From Bacillota bacterium (lineage in GTDB: Bacteria; Bacillota; Clostridia; Christensenellales; Aristaeellaceae): 64,000 nucleotides of DNA. Below, piece by piece: positions 47,002 to 55,625 of this stretch (position 1 is the stretch's first letter; each line of letters opens with the position of its first letter). Location: the NCBI GenBank assembly GCA_023416585.1, contig JAEZHM010000081.1, positions 260,143-324,142 of the forward strand. The letters run 5' to 3'. Position numbers and translations under genes: made by a program. The notes beneath the pieces were generated by a model. That model ran no database searches, was not told the DNA's origin, and saw only the letters and a program-made list of their open reading frames with translations.

Positions 47002-47444
47002 ATCTGTTACCTTTCATATTTATAGATAATCACATCTAGTACGTTACATTGGTCTCCTTATCACAGGAGCACAAAGCTCATTGTGGAAATACTCTTTTCT
47101 AAGCAGAATTATATACTAAACAATTGATTTGATGTGATTTATTGCAAAGCTTATCATTATATTTTATGTTCGTGTTTTATTTGACAGGATGTTAAGAATA
47201 TGACAAATTCCATAAAAAATTGAGTACATTTAATTGTATAAGTTCAAAAGAAGACAATAAAGGACAAAGAAAGCAGTCTTTGATAGAGTGAGGTTGCGAC
47301 ACACTCCATTCAAAAGGAGACATCCCTATATAAGTATTATAAGACATAGAGAAAAGAACCTAACGAAGGAGACTATGTATGCAGCCTTTCTATATTGTTA
47401 TTGGCTCTATTTGTACAGAACATGCTGCTAATGGAATTACTTTC
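47002..47444. other. AT-rich leader region before the peptide operon
   Basis: This 443-base gap lies between the GGDEF gene (ending at 47445) and the PqqD-like gene. It must hold the minus-strand operon promoter. Two ATTATA strings (47108, 47156) could be -10 boxes read on the minus strand, but neither has a good -35. No gene is convincing on either strand. Confidence 0.4.
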
Positions 47445-48605
47445 TTATGCGTTTTGCGCCTGATCCGTTTGCGACGTGCTCTCCACTTGCCCCAGCTTCA
47501 TCTGATACATCATCTGATCCAGCAGTTTTACAAAGTCTTCCGCCTTGGGCTGGGCTACGGTATCGTAAACGGCGCAGCCAGCGCTGAAACCGATGGCAAA
47601 AGGCTGGCCGCCGCTCTTGTTGAATACATCAACGGCGCTGTTGATCCTATGCAGCACCGTTTCCAGTTCTTGTTTATTGGCGGTATCTAGGAGGATTACG
47701 AACTCGTCGCCGCCAAACCGGGCGATAAAATCGGTGGAGCGGATGCTATCCTTAATTAGCTCTACGGATTTTTGCAGAGCCCTGTCACCCATTTCATGGC
47801 CGTGTGTATCGTTGATGTTTTTGAAGTGGTCCAGGTCCAGCAGGATCGCCGAGAATGTTTTGCCGTAAGCGCTTGTCCTGATTCTTTCCTTCAGTTGTAT
47901 GTCAAGACCTTCCCGATTGTACACGCCCGTCAGGTAATCTGTGATCAGGTTTTTGTTCTGTACATTCAAAAAGACAATGAGTATGGACAAGACAACGCCG
48001 TCCAGCACGATGGATATGCCGTAAGTGGAGACATGCAGAAGCATCGTCGCAATTGGCGGGATCACAAAGAAAAGAAGGGAAATATATTGACTCTTTTCCA
48101 TCCGTCTGCGGTTGCGCACAATCATGATCTCGGCAGCCAGCAAATAGACAAATGTTAATGCAGGGGAAACCATGTACAGCGGTCCACGGTGATACACATT
48201 TTGTGAGTCGATAGTATAAAACCAGCCTGTAAACTGCGTAATGATCACAAGTAAAGTATGTACTGCCAAAAGCATTATACATGGAATCAGAAGCTGCATA
48301 TCCGGTTTTTCATCCTGATGTATCCGGGCGTGTGCATATACCACCCACAATGCTGTGGGAACGGGACTCAGAGTAAATACACAAAAGTTGCCAATGCGGT
48401 TGAGCAGCGGATAGATGGTGCCGGGCCTGCCGTCAAATCGCCCCATAGTATCTGTGATAAGCAATAGGGTAGTGACATATATGATGTAAAAAAAGAGCTT
48501 GTCGGCCAGCATTTTGCGCCCTGTCTTTTTCCGCGCCTGTATAAACAGAATCAGCAGAATTGCGACTGAGTAGAGGTTGATGGTTATATTCCCTGCAAGA
48601 CCCAT
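47445..48605 (-). CDS. Membrane diguanylate cyclase (GGDEF)
   Basis: This 386-residue protein has seven or so N-terminal membrane helices in a histidine-kinase/7TM-sensor-like arrangement (residues 8-215). A GGDEF domain follows, with LDLDHFKNINDTHGHEMGD and the intact active loop GGDEF (298-302). An RxxD product-inhibition site lies five residues before it. It should make cyclic di-GMP, which often controls exopolysaccharide. AAAGGAG precedes the ATG. Confidence 0.92.
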   Translation of the reverse strand: MGLAGNITINLYSVAILLILFIQARKKTGRKMLADKLFFYIIYVTTLLLITDTMGRFDGRPGTIYPLLNRIGNFCVFTLSPVPTALWVVYAHARIHQDEKPDMQLLIPCIMLLAVHTLLVIITQFTGWFYTIDSQNVYHRGPLYMVSPALTFVYLLAAEIMIVRNRRRMEKSQYISLLFFVIPPIATMLLHVSTYGISIVLDGVVLSILIVFLNVQNKNLITDYLTGVYNREGLDIQLKERIRTSAYGKTFSAILLDLDHFKNINDTHGHEMGDRALQKSVELIKDSIRSTDFIARFGGDEFVILLDTANKQELETVLHRINSAVDVFNKSGGQPFAIGFSAGCAVYDTVAQPKAEDFVKLLDQMMYQMKLGQVESTSQTDQAQNA

Positions 48606-48837
48606 AATATAGGCTCCTTTGTCTTAAGTAGGGTGGGTCGGGTTATTTACGGCCGCATTTTTATAATGCGATTTCTTATGTATTATACTATCGTATCATT
48701 ATAATGTTACTTCTTTGCAAGGTCAACTGGCCGTGCGGTTCTGTGATAATCTTATACATGTTTTAAAATATAACCGAATAAAGCCTTGGCATCCATGCCA
48801 TGCTAAAGAAAGATTTACATGGAAGGGAGAACGAAAT

Positions 48838-49095
48838 ATGACGAGAGATCAATATAAGCAAATGCGGGAGACAGAGGTGGAAAAGCATAAGCATGAGTTC
48901 GATCATAAACGGAATGACCCGAATCTTTCCGATAAGGAACGGACGCAGAGCGAAAACGAATTCCAGTCCATGTGCCGCCAGCAGGAGGATTGGGTGCGTG
49001 CTGGATTCTGGACGCCAAATGAGGAGACTGCCTATAGGCTGAATTATGAACAATACCACGATGCCAAAGGCAGTTATCGGCGCTCTTCCGTGTAG
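48838..49095 (+). CDS. Small charged protein of unknown function
   Basis: This 85-residue product starts MTRDQYKQMRETEVEKHKHE. It is dominated by Glu, Lys, Arg, Asp and His, lacks membrane segments, and looks like a soluble helical protein. AAGGGAG lies 9 bases before the ATG; the longer frame starting at 48715 has no such site. It is not a family I recognise, and no neighbour suggests a role. Confidence 0.6.
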   Translation: MTRDQYKQMRETEVEKHKHEFDHKRNDPNLSDKERTQSENEFQSMCRQQEDWVRAGFWTPNEETAYRLNYEQYHDAKGSYRRSSV

Positions 49096-49139
49096 CATGT
49101 GGCGCGGAACGATGGTCCTTCTGCTGACCTTCATAATTC

Positions 49140-49170
49140 GACAGCCCCAATCTGAAAGATTGGGGCTGTC
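49140..49170. terminator. Hairpin between convergent genes
   Basis: The perfect 13-bp stem GACAGCCCCAATC/GATTGGGGCTGTC has a 5-base loop. It lies between the small plus-strand gene and the end of the importer operon on the minus strand. It has no T-run on either side, so it may be a bidirectional, weak terminator. Confidence 0.55.
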
Positions 49171-49228
49171 CCATATAATTATATGATTAACCATATGAAC
49201 TTGTGAAAGAAAAACTTTGCCCGGTTAC

Positions 49229-50239
49229 TTAATGCTCCTTCTTTCCGGCATAAGCTGCGATCAATGCCAACGCCAGCACTGCGCCTTTCACGGCAGGCAG
49301 CATATAGTAGGGAACAGCGCAAATGGTAAGGCCGTTTTCAAGCGTCGAAACCAGCATTGCGCCAACCAATGTGCCAAGCGCGTTGGGCTTTTCAGCACCG
49401 CCTACGGAACGGCCGACAAATACGGCCGCCAGAGACTGCATCAGGTAATTGTCGGCGCCCATCACCTGCGCGGAGCTGCCGCGGGAGGCAACCAGGATGC
49501 CGCCGATGGCGATAAATACTGCGGTGATCATGCCGGCCAGATACCGGTAGCCCTTCACGTTGATGCCGGAGAGCTTCGCGGCTTGCCGGTTGCCGCCCAT
49601 GGCGTAAATAAACCGGCCGTGCTTTGTGTATTCCAGAAAGATGTATGCCGCCACCACGCAGGCCAGCATGATGATGATGATCATCGGCGCGCGGCCGATG
49701 GCGGAGAAGGAATCCTCCAATGCCGTACGAACAGGCGATGCGCCGCTTGGCAGCCGCATTCCGGTGGAAACCGCGCCGCCGCCGATGTACCATTGGCCCA
49801 GGCCCTGGTGTACGAACATCAGCGCGCAGGTCGCCAGCATATCCGGGACCTTGCACACCAGAATCAGGAACATGGTCAGCTGGTACATAACCAATGTCAC
49901 CAGGATGGTCACAATAATGCATGTCCACAGAGGCAGGCCGTACCACAGGTAGGAGCTCACAAACACGTAGGAGGAGCAGCTGGCCAGCGTACAAGCCGAC
50001 ATATCAAAGCCGTCCGGGGCCATGGTAACCGTAGCCGCGATCCCGAAAACAGTGGTGATGGACATGGCGCGCAGTATGTTGATCATGTTGTTTTGGGACA
50101 TGAAGCTGCTGCCCTTGATCAGTGTAAAGATGATAAAGCACAGGGCTAGCGTGATGATGGCCGCCCAGTCCAACAGGAACCGGAACACTCTTCTGCTGTT
50201 CCCCATCCCCGCTGGAGTATTCCTCAACGAAACTTGCAT
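49229..50239 (-). CDS. Sugar ABC importer permease (RbsC-like)
   Basis: This 336-residue membrane protein has eight to ten helices and the BPD_transp_2 architecture, including the segment GGNRQAAKLSGINVKGYRYLAG and GSSAQVMGADNYLMQSLAAV. It partners the RbsA-like ATPase. GGGAGG precedes the ATG. Substrate cannot be read directly. Its divergence from the BMC operon suggests it imports 5-deoxyribose, 5-methylthioribose or a nucleoside that yields them. Confidence 0.9.
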   Translation of the reverse strand: MQVSLRNTPAGMGNSRRVFRFLLDWAAIITLALCFIIFTLIKGSSFMSQNNMINILRAMSITTVFGIAATVTMAPDGFDMSACTLASCSSYVFVSSYLWYGLPLWTCIIVTILVTLVMYQLTMFLILVCKVPDMLATCALMFVHQGLGQWYIGGGAVSTGMRLPSGASPVRTALEDSFSAIGRAPMIIIIMLACVVAAYIFLEYTKHGRFIYAMGGNRQAAKLSGINVKGYRYLAGMITAVFIAIGGILVASRGSSAQVMGADNYLMQSLAAVFVGRSVGGAEKPNALGTLVGAMLVSTLENGLTICAVPYYMLPAVKGAVLALALIAAYAGKKEH

Positions 50240-50273
50240 GGCGAATCTCCTCCCGTTGTATCAATCTTTTACA

Positions 50274-51794
50274 TCAGGCGTACATCGTTTCACTGCCAAC
50301 CGCGTAGTGCATGATCTCGTCTTCGCTTGTTTTCGCGGTTTCCAGTTCAGCCATCGTGTGCCCGTCATACAAAACATAAATGCGGTCCGTAATGGAAAGG
50401 AGCTCCGCGTTTTCGCAGGATGCGTAAATGACGCTGTTACCCTGCTTGGTGATGTCGTTGATCAGGCGGAAGATATCCTGTTTTGCGCCAACATCGACGC
50501 CTTTGGTAGGCTCGTCAAAGATGTATACGTCGCAGTCTGCGGCCAGCCATTTTCCCACGGCAACCTTCTGCTGGTTGCCGCCGGAAAGGTTTTTCACATA
50601 CTGCTTTGTGGAGGGCGTTGCAATGCCCAGACTCTTTACATAATTCCTTGCGTTTTCATCTGTCTTCCGCCTGTTGATGAACGACAGGGTACAGTACTTT
50701 TTCAGGCATGCGGCTGACAGGTTAAAGCTTACGTTCTCATTGACCAGAACGCCTTCCTTGCGCCTCTCCTCCGGTACAAGGGCGATCCGGTGTTTTACTG
50801 CTTGGGTGGGAATATTTATTCTCAATTCCTGCCCTTTTAGGGTAATTACGCCGGCCGTTTTTTTGTATGCGCCGAAAATCGTCTTGCACAGCTCGGATTT
50901 GCCTGCGCCGACAAGGCCTGCGATGCCGACGATCTCGCCTTTCCTGACATAGATGGATACGTCGTCCACCTTGCCGTCCGCGCCGGACAGGTGGTTTACT
51001 TCAAAGACTTTTTCGCCGATTTCTACCTTTTCCTTAGAGAAGATCTCCTCGAATGTGCGGCCAAGCATCTTTTCCACGATCTCTTTGGTCGTGGTGGTTT
51101 TGGTGATGGGGGTCGTATCCACAATCTCACCGTTGCGCATAACGGTGTATTTTTCACAAATCTGAATGACTTCGTTAATGCGGTGGGAGATGAAAATGAT
51201 AGCGATGTTTTCAGTCTCCTGCAAATGCTTCACCAATTTGAACAGTTCAGCCGTTTCTGTATCGCTCAGCGGTGCGGTGGGCTCATCCAGGATTAGAAAG
51301 CTGCACTTGGCAGCAATGGCTTTGGCAATCAGTACCATCTGCTTCTGTGCAAGCGTCAGGTTTTGAACAAGCCTGCGGACGTTTACGTTGATGTTCAGCC
51401 GCGTAAGGATTTCACGCGCTTGCCGGCGGGTCCGGTTCCAGTGGATCATCGGGTCCCGGGAGTCCATGACCATGTTGTTCAACATCACGTTTTCCGCCAC
51501 GGACAGCGTGGGAACGAGTGCCGTATCGACTTCCTGGTATACAATCTGGATGCCGTGCTTTTGGGCAGCCATGGTGGTGCGCAGGTCTATTGCCTTGTCG
51601 TTTAAGTATACTTCACCTGTATAGTCGGGGTTTGCGCCCGCAAGGATCTTCATTAGTGTGGATTTCCCGGCTCCGTTGGCACCGACAACTGCGTGGATCT
51701 CGCCGGTGCTGACCGTAAAATTCACGTCTGTCAGCGCTTTTACGCCGGGAAATTCTATGGAGACATTCCTTGTACCAAGCGTAAGCTTATCCAT
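50274..51794 (-). CDS. Sugar ABC importer ATPase (RbsA/MglA-like, duplicated)
   Basis: This 506-residue protein carries two ATPase domains, as in ribose and galactose importers. The first has GANGAGKSTLMKILAG and FLILDEPTAPLS. The second has GLVGAGKSELCKTIFG, LSGGNQQKVAVGKWL and IFDEPTKGVDVGA. It lies 34 bases before the permease gene and energises uptake. Confidence 0.94.
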   Translation of the reverse strand: MDKLTLGTRNVSIEFPGVKALTDVNFTVSTGEIHAVVGANGAGKSTLMKILAGANPDYTGEVYLNDKAIDLRTTMAAQKHGIQIVYQEVDTALVPTLSVAENVMLNNMVMDSRDPMIHWNRTRRQAREILTRLNINVNVRRLVQNLTLAQKQMVLIAKAIAAKCSFLILDEPTAPLSDTETAELFKLVKHLQETENIAIIFISHRINEVIQICEKYTVMRNGEIVDTTPITKTTTTKEIVEKMLGRTFEEIFSKEKVEIGEKVFEVNHLSGADGKVDDVSIYVRKGEIVGIAGLVGAGKSELCKTIFGAYKKTAGVITLKGQELRINIPTQAVKHRIALVPEERRKEGVLVNENVSFNLSAACLKKYCTLSFINRRKTDENARNYVKSLGIATPSTKQYVKNLSGGNQQKVAVGKWLAADCDVYIFDEPTKGVDVGAKQDIFRLINDITKQGNSVIYASCENAELLSITDRIYVLYDGHTMAELETAKTSEDEIMHYAVGSETMYA

Positions 51795-51838
51795 GGATTT
51801 CCCTCTTCTCTGTCTTCAAACAGTTCCTTAAGAAGGAA

Positions 51839-51862
51839 GCGCCGGAGCAAAGGCTCCGGCGC
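51839..51862 (-). terminator. Attenuator-like hairpin between binding-protein and ATPase genes
   Basis: GCGCCGGAGC/GCTCCGGCGC pair perfectly around a 4-base loop, in the 103-base gap downstream of the binding-protein gene. Only a mixed T-rich stretch follows on the minus strand. Such hairpins often raise binding-protein mRNA relative to the membrane components. Confidence 0.6.
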
Positions 51863-51897
51863 CTCCCTGCCAAGAAACATTACTGGGTGTTTGGGAA

Positions 51898-53007
51898 TCA
51901 GTGAATCAGTTCAGCGGGCATCCAGTCGGCAACGGACAGGTAAGAGAGGTTGCCGTAGGTGTCGGGCGCCACAGCGCCAAGGTTCTCTACGGTGGAGTCG
52001 GCTTTCAGGCTGGTAGCCAGGATGGCGGTGCCGGGCACTTCAACCACGTCCACGCCGGTCTTGCCGGTAGCGGGATCGAGGATCTTGTCATACTGGTTGG
52101 CCAATTCCAGGAGCAGCAGGCGCATCGCGATTTCGCCGTTGAGCGTCCAGTCGGTGGTGCCGGCCGCGGTCCAGATGTCCGGGCGGGTCTTCATGTTGGT
52201 GATGTCAACGGGGTCGATGTCCACGGAACCCATCGGCAGCGCGGCGCCGGTCTTGCCGTTGAAGTTGTCATTTTCGACGATCGCGTTGTATACGCCCTGG
52301 CCATAGCAGTCGTAGTACACAACAGCGGCGTCCACATCAGCGCGGTTGATGCCTTGCAGGTAAGCAGCGGCTACAGCGTTGGCGGAGTCCACGGTATCCT
52401 GCAGGGGCTGGATTTCGCCGACGGTCTTGATCTTGCCGGCAGCTTCGTATTCCTGCCAGCCGACTTCGCGGCGGTCAAAGGGGCTGTTGTAGTTCGGGCC
52501 GCGCCATACTTTGATCAAACGCACGCCTTCGCCAAACTGCTTGATGAGGTTGTCGAGCAGAACGGTCACAAGGCTCTTGTCCTGCTGGAACAGCTGGGTG
52601 ACGCCGGGCAGCTTCTGATACTGGCCGTCCGCATAGAACTGGGTATCAAAGGCCACGATCTTGAGGTTGGGATACTGTTCGGTGATTCCCTTCAGGAAAA
52701 CATAGGAGCCGTCTTTGTTGCCGTGGCTGATGAGCAATCCGTCATAGCCAGCGGCGGCGCATTGAGAAATGGTATCCTGCCACTTGTTCATGTCGTTGTC
52801 GCAGAAGAAGAAGTCAAACTGAACACCGAGCTTTGCGCATAGGTCTGCGCAGGAGTCTTTCCACATCTGGAAAATGGTGGCGGAAGTCAGCTGCATAATA
52901 TAGGCAACCTTCTTGCCTGAGACGGGATTTGTGGTTTCGCCAAGAGCTGAAGTGGCCAATGCGAATACCAACAGGAGAGCCAGGGCCAAGGATACAACCT
53001 TTTTCAT
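51898..53007 (-). CDS. Sugar ABC importer substrate-binding protein (type 1 periplasmic-binding fold)
   Basis: This 369-residue protein has a signal peptide (MKKVVSLALALLLVFALA...) but no lipobox cysteine at its end, which is unusual for a Gram-positive-type binding protein. The mature part follows the ribose/xylose-binding fold (SGKKVAYIMQLTSATIFQMW, DGLLISHGNKDGS, DAAVVYYDCYGQGV). AAGGAGG precedes the ATG. Transcribed divergently from the aldolase gene, it probably captures the sugar processed by the BMC. Confidence 0.9.
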   Translation of the reverse strand: MKKVVSLALALLLVFALATSALGETTNPVSGKKVAYIMQLTSATIFQMWKDSCADLCAKLGVQFDFFFCDNDMNKWQDTISQCAAAGYDGLLISHGNKDGSYVFLKGITEQYPNLKIVAFDTQFYADGQYQKLPGVTQLFQQDKSLVTVLLDNLIKQFGEGVRLIKVWRGPNYNSPFDRREVGWQEYEAAGKIKTVGEIQPLQDTVDSANAVAAAYLQGINRADVDAAVVYYDCYGQGVYNAIVENDNFNGKTGAALPMGSVDIDPVDITNMKTRPDIWTAAGTTDWTLNGEIAMRLLLLELANQYDKILDPATGKTGVDVVEVPGTAILATSLKADSTVENLGAVAPDTYGNLSYLSVADWMPAELIH

Positions 53008-53066
53008 GGTGAACCTCCTTATATAATTTTGGGGGTTTCAGTTGTCGTTCACCCCGTGTTAAGGCC

Positions 53067-53095
53067 AGTATAGCACCATTTTGAGATAAAGGCAA
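53067..53095 (-). promoter_or_regulatory. Promoter of the ABC importer operon
   Basis: On the minus strand TTGCCT, a 17-base spacer and TATACT with an extended -10 TG are seen about 60 bases upstream of the binding-protein ATG. Confidence 0.65.
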
Positions 53096-53236
53096 GCGGT
53101 TGTTCAATATTTTTTAGTATTTTTTAAAGATTTCGATAAGTTGGGAAAATATAATAATTAGATAGTTTTATTCGGATTTTTGCATTATAATGTTTAATAA
53201 TCCACCTTTGCAGCTATTTACTTTTGAAAGATTCTG

Positions 53237-53265
53237 TTGACAACGATCTATATTGCAACTATAAT
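53237..53265 (+). promoter_or_regulatory. Consensus promoter of the BMC operon
   Basis: TTGACA, exactly 17 bases, then TATAAT form a textbook housekeeping promoter about 90 bases before the aldolase ATG. Such a strong promoter suggests a repressor keeps the operon off; candidate sites lie just downstream. Confidence 0.85.
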
Positions 53266-53276
53266 GGGAACGAAAA

Positions 53277-53312
53277 GATAAACAAGTTAACAACTAAACA
53301 AAACTAAACAAG
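53277..53312 (+). promoter_or_regulatory. Candidate operator: direct repeats of the AAACAA type
   Basis: GATAAACAAG, ACTAAACAAA and ACTAAACAAG occur at 53277, 53293 and 53303, between the -10 box and the aldolase start. The last two are perfectly tandem at 10-base spacing. Direct repeats of this kind are used by DeoR-type sugar repressors. No regulator gene lies in the window. Confidence 0.45.
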
Positions 53313-53355
53313 CTCTAATTATTGTTCGAGTATGGAAAGTGTATAGGTGATTCAT

Positions 53356-54213
53356 ATGCCTAACGACCGCAAATATCCCACGGATAGCGAAGCAAAGAAA
53401 TTGATTGTGGAAATCGGCAAACGCATGTACTTAAAGAACTTTGTGGCTGCAAATGATGGCAATATCAGCTGCAAGGTGGATGACGACATCATCTGGACGA
53501 CACCCACGGGCGTATCCAAGGGGTTTATGAGCGAGGACCAGATGGTGAAGATGCGTTTGGACGGCACGGTGCTTTCCCAGGGGGAGCGTGGCCCCTCCAG
53601 CGAAGTCAAAATGCACCTTCGTATATATAATGAAAATCCGCAAGCGATGGGCGTATGCCATGCCCATCCGCCCATCAGCACTTCGTTTGCCATTGCCGGC
53701 ATCGGCCTGGACAAGGCGATTTACCCCGAGGCGCTGGTAAACCTGGGCACTGTGCCCTGCGTGCATTATGAAGCGCCGGGTTCGCAGGGCATACCGGATT
53801 CCATCGCTCCATATGCAAGGGATTATAATGCGCTGCTGCTTGCCAACCATGGCGCGGTGGCGTGGGGGCCTTCGCTGATGGACGCCTGGTACCGCCTGGA
53901 GTCCACCGAGCATTACGCCATGGTGATCATGTACACGGGTAACATAATAGGAAAGGCGAATGTGCTAAGCTGCGAGCAGGTAACCGAACTGATCGAAATA
54001 CGCAATAAGCTTGGCATTACCTCAGGTGGCATTCCGCCCTGCTCCGCCCGCCCGACAAACACGCAGGACGTGATCGCGGGTCATTCCCCGGTTGGTTCCT
54101 CGCCGCTTTTGGACAAGAGCTGCGGCTGTGCGGTAAATAAAGCGCAAAGCGATATCGATGTGCAGGCGATCACACAGGCGGTGCTTGAACGCCTGAAAAG
54201 CCTGAACAGGTGA
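53356..54213 (+). CDS. Class II aldolase (fuculose-phosphate-aldolase family) with C-terminal encapsulation peptide
   Basis: This 285-residue zinc aldolase is predicted to split 5-deoxyribulose-1-phosphate (or methylthioribulose-1-phosphate) into DHAP and acetaldehyde (or methylthioacetaldehyde). Active-site residues resemble FucA: GNIS near 35-38, Glu83 in SSEVKMH, zinc ligands His102 and His104 in CHAHPP, and His165 in LLANHGAV. A Gly/Ser/Pro-rich linker (about 208-265) leads to an amphipathic helix DIDVQAITQAVLERLKSL, the form of a BMC encapsulation peptide. The ATG at 53356 has AGGTG upstream. It is the first gene of the operon and likely the signature enzyme. Confidence 0.88.
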   Translation: MPNDRKYPTDSEAKKLIVEIGKRMYLKNFVAANDGNISCKVDDDIIWTTPTGVSKGFMSEDQMVKMRLDGTVLSQGERGPSSEVKMHLRIYNENPQAMGVCHAHPPISTSFAIAGIGLDKAIYPEALVNLGTVPCVHYEAPGSQGIPDSIAPYARDYNALLLANHGAVAWGPSLMDAWYRLESTEHYAMVIMYTGNIIGKANVLSCEQVTELIEIRNKLGITSGGIPPCSARPTNTQDVIAGHSPVGSSPLLDKSCGCAVNKAQSDIDVQAITQAVLERLKSLNR

Positions 54214-54239
54214 AAAGCGACCTTCGGGGGGAGAGAGCG

Positions 54240-55571
54240 ATGAAGGCAATTGTACTGGGCGGTGTCGCAGCTGGGATGAGCGCGGCTTCCAAGCTGAAAA
54301 GGGAGCGGCCGGAGGCGGAAATCACCGTTTACGAACGGGGTAACTTCCTGTCTTATGGTGCGTGCGGCCTGCCGTACTTTATCGGCGGGTTCAACAGCGA
54401 TGCCGGCAAGCTGATCGCCCGTACCCGCGAGCAATACGACAAGATGGGTATCCGCACCTATTTGCGGCATGAAGCCCTCAAGGTGGACGCCGTTTTAAAG
54501 CGTGTTGAGATCAAAAATCACGATACCGGTGAGACCTTCTTTGATAACTACGATGTGCTGATGATTGCCGTTGGCTGCCAAAGCGTGATGCCCTCGGTAG
54601 AGGGTGCGGATCTTCCTTCTGTGTTCTATGTCAAAACCATGGAAGACGGACTCCTGTTTGAGAAGATCGGTAAGTTGCAGGGTGTTAACGAAGTGGTGAT
54701 CGTCGGCGGCGGGTATATAGGCGTAGAAATGGCCGAGGCGATGCTGCACCTAAATAAGAAGGTTACCATTGTCGAGGCGGCCGAGAGGCTGCTGGCTCCG
54801 TTTGAACCGGAATTTTCCGAGCTTGCCGCTCAGGAACTTACGCGCAAGGGCGTTGTGCTCCGGCTCAAGGAGCGTGTCACCTCCTTTACCGAGGAAAAGG
54901 AGTACCGGATGGTGCATACCGACCGCGGCGAGTACCGCGCGGATGTCGTTCTGGTCGCCATCGGCGTAGTGCCGGCTACAGGCTTCCTGAAGGATACCGG
55001 CATCGACATGGCCAGAAACGGCTCGCTGATTGTTGACCGCGAGCAGCGAACAAGCCTTCCGGATGTGTTTTCGGCGGGGGATTGCGCTGTTTGCTGGCAC
55101 CGTGTCGCGCAGGAGAATTACTTCCTGCCTCTTGGAACTGTAGCCAATAAGTGCGGCCGCATTGCCGGGGCTAACATGGCCGGTGCGCATGAAACGTTCG
55201 AAGGTGCTTTGGGCACGGCAGCCATCAAGGTGTGCGATCTGGAAATGGCGCGTACGGGGCTCAGCGAGGCAGACGCAAAGCGCAAGGGTATCGATTACGA
55301 TATGAAGATTGTGGTGGCCAACGACCATCCGGCCTACTACCCCAACCCCACAAAGCTTACCATCAAGCTTCTGTACGAGAAACGCACCCTCCGGCTGCTG
55401 GGGGCAAATATCGCAGGGGCGAAAGGTGCGGTTTTGAGAGGAGATATCATCGCCACCGCCATCCACGCCGGTATGTCCACTGCCGAATTGGGCATGGTCG
55501 ATCTGGCTTACGCACCGCCCTTTGCCACCGTGTGGGATGCGGTGAACATTGCCGCCAATGCCGCCAAGTGA
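54240..55571 (+). CDS. FAD-dependent CoA-disulfide reductase/NADH oxidase-like protein
   Basis: This 443-residue pyridine-nucleotide-disulfide oxidoreductase has FAD motif VLGGVAAGMSAASKLKR, NAD motif VVIVGGGYIGVEMAEAM and the second FAD signature DVFSAGDCAV. Cys42 in SYGACGLPYFIGG matches the single active cysteine of CoA-disulfide reductases. It may recycle NAD(P), reduce CoA disulfide or deal with thiol adducts formed from methylthio substrates. I start at MKAIVLGG, preceded by a G-rich site. It lies 26 bases after the aldolase gene. Confidence 0.85.
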   Translation: MKAIVLGGVAAGMSAASKLKRERPEAEITVYERGNFLSYGACGLPYFIGGFNSDAGKLIARTREQYDKMGIRTYLRHEALKVDAVLKRVEIKNHDTGETFFDNYDVLMIAVGCQSVMPSVEGADLPSVFYVKTMEDGLLFEKIGKLQGVNEVVIVGGGYIGVEMAEAMLHLNKKVTIVEAAERLLAPFEPEFSELAAQELTRKGVVLRLKERVTSFTEEKEYRMVHTDRGEYRADVVLVAIGVVPATGFLKDTGIDMARNGSLIVDREQRTSLPDVFSAGDCAVCWHRVAQENYFLPLGTVANKCGRIAGANMAGAHETFEGALGTAAIKVCDLEMARTGLSEADAKRKGIDYDMKIVVANDHPAYYPNPTKLTIKLLYEKRTLRLLGANIAGAKGAVLRGDIIATAIHAGMSTAELGMVDLAYAPPFATVWDAVNIAANAAK

Positions 55572-55625
55572 TTCCCTCGAGGGAGGGACTGCCGCGAAAC
55601 CTTCTTGGAAAGCGAGGTGACATCC

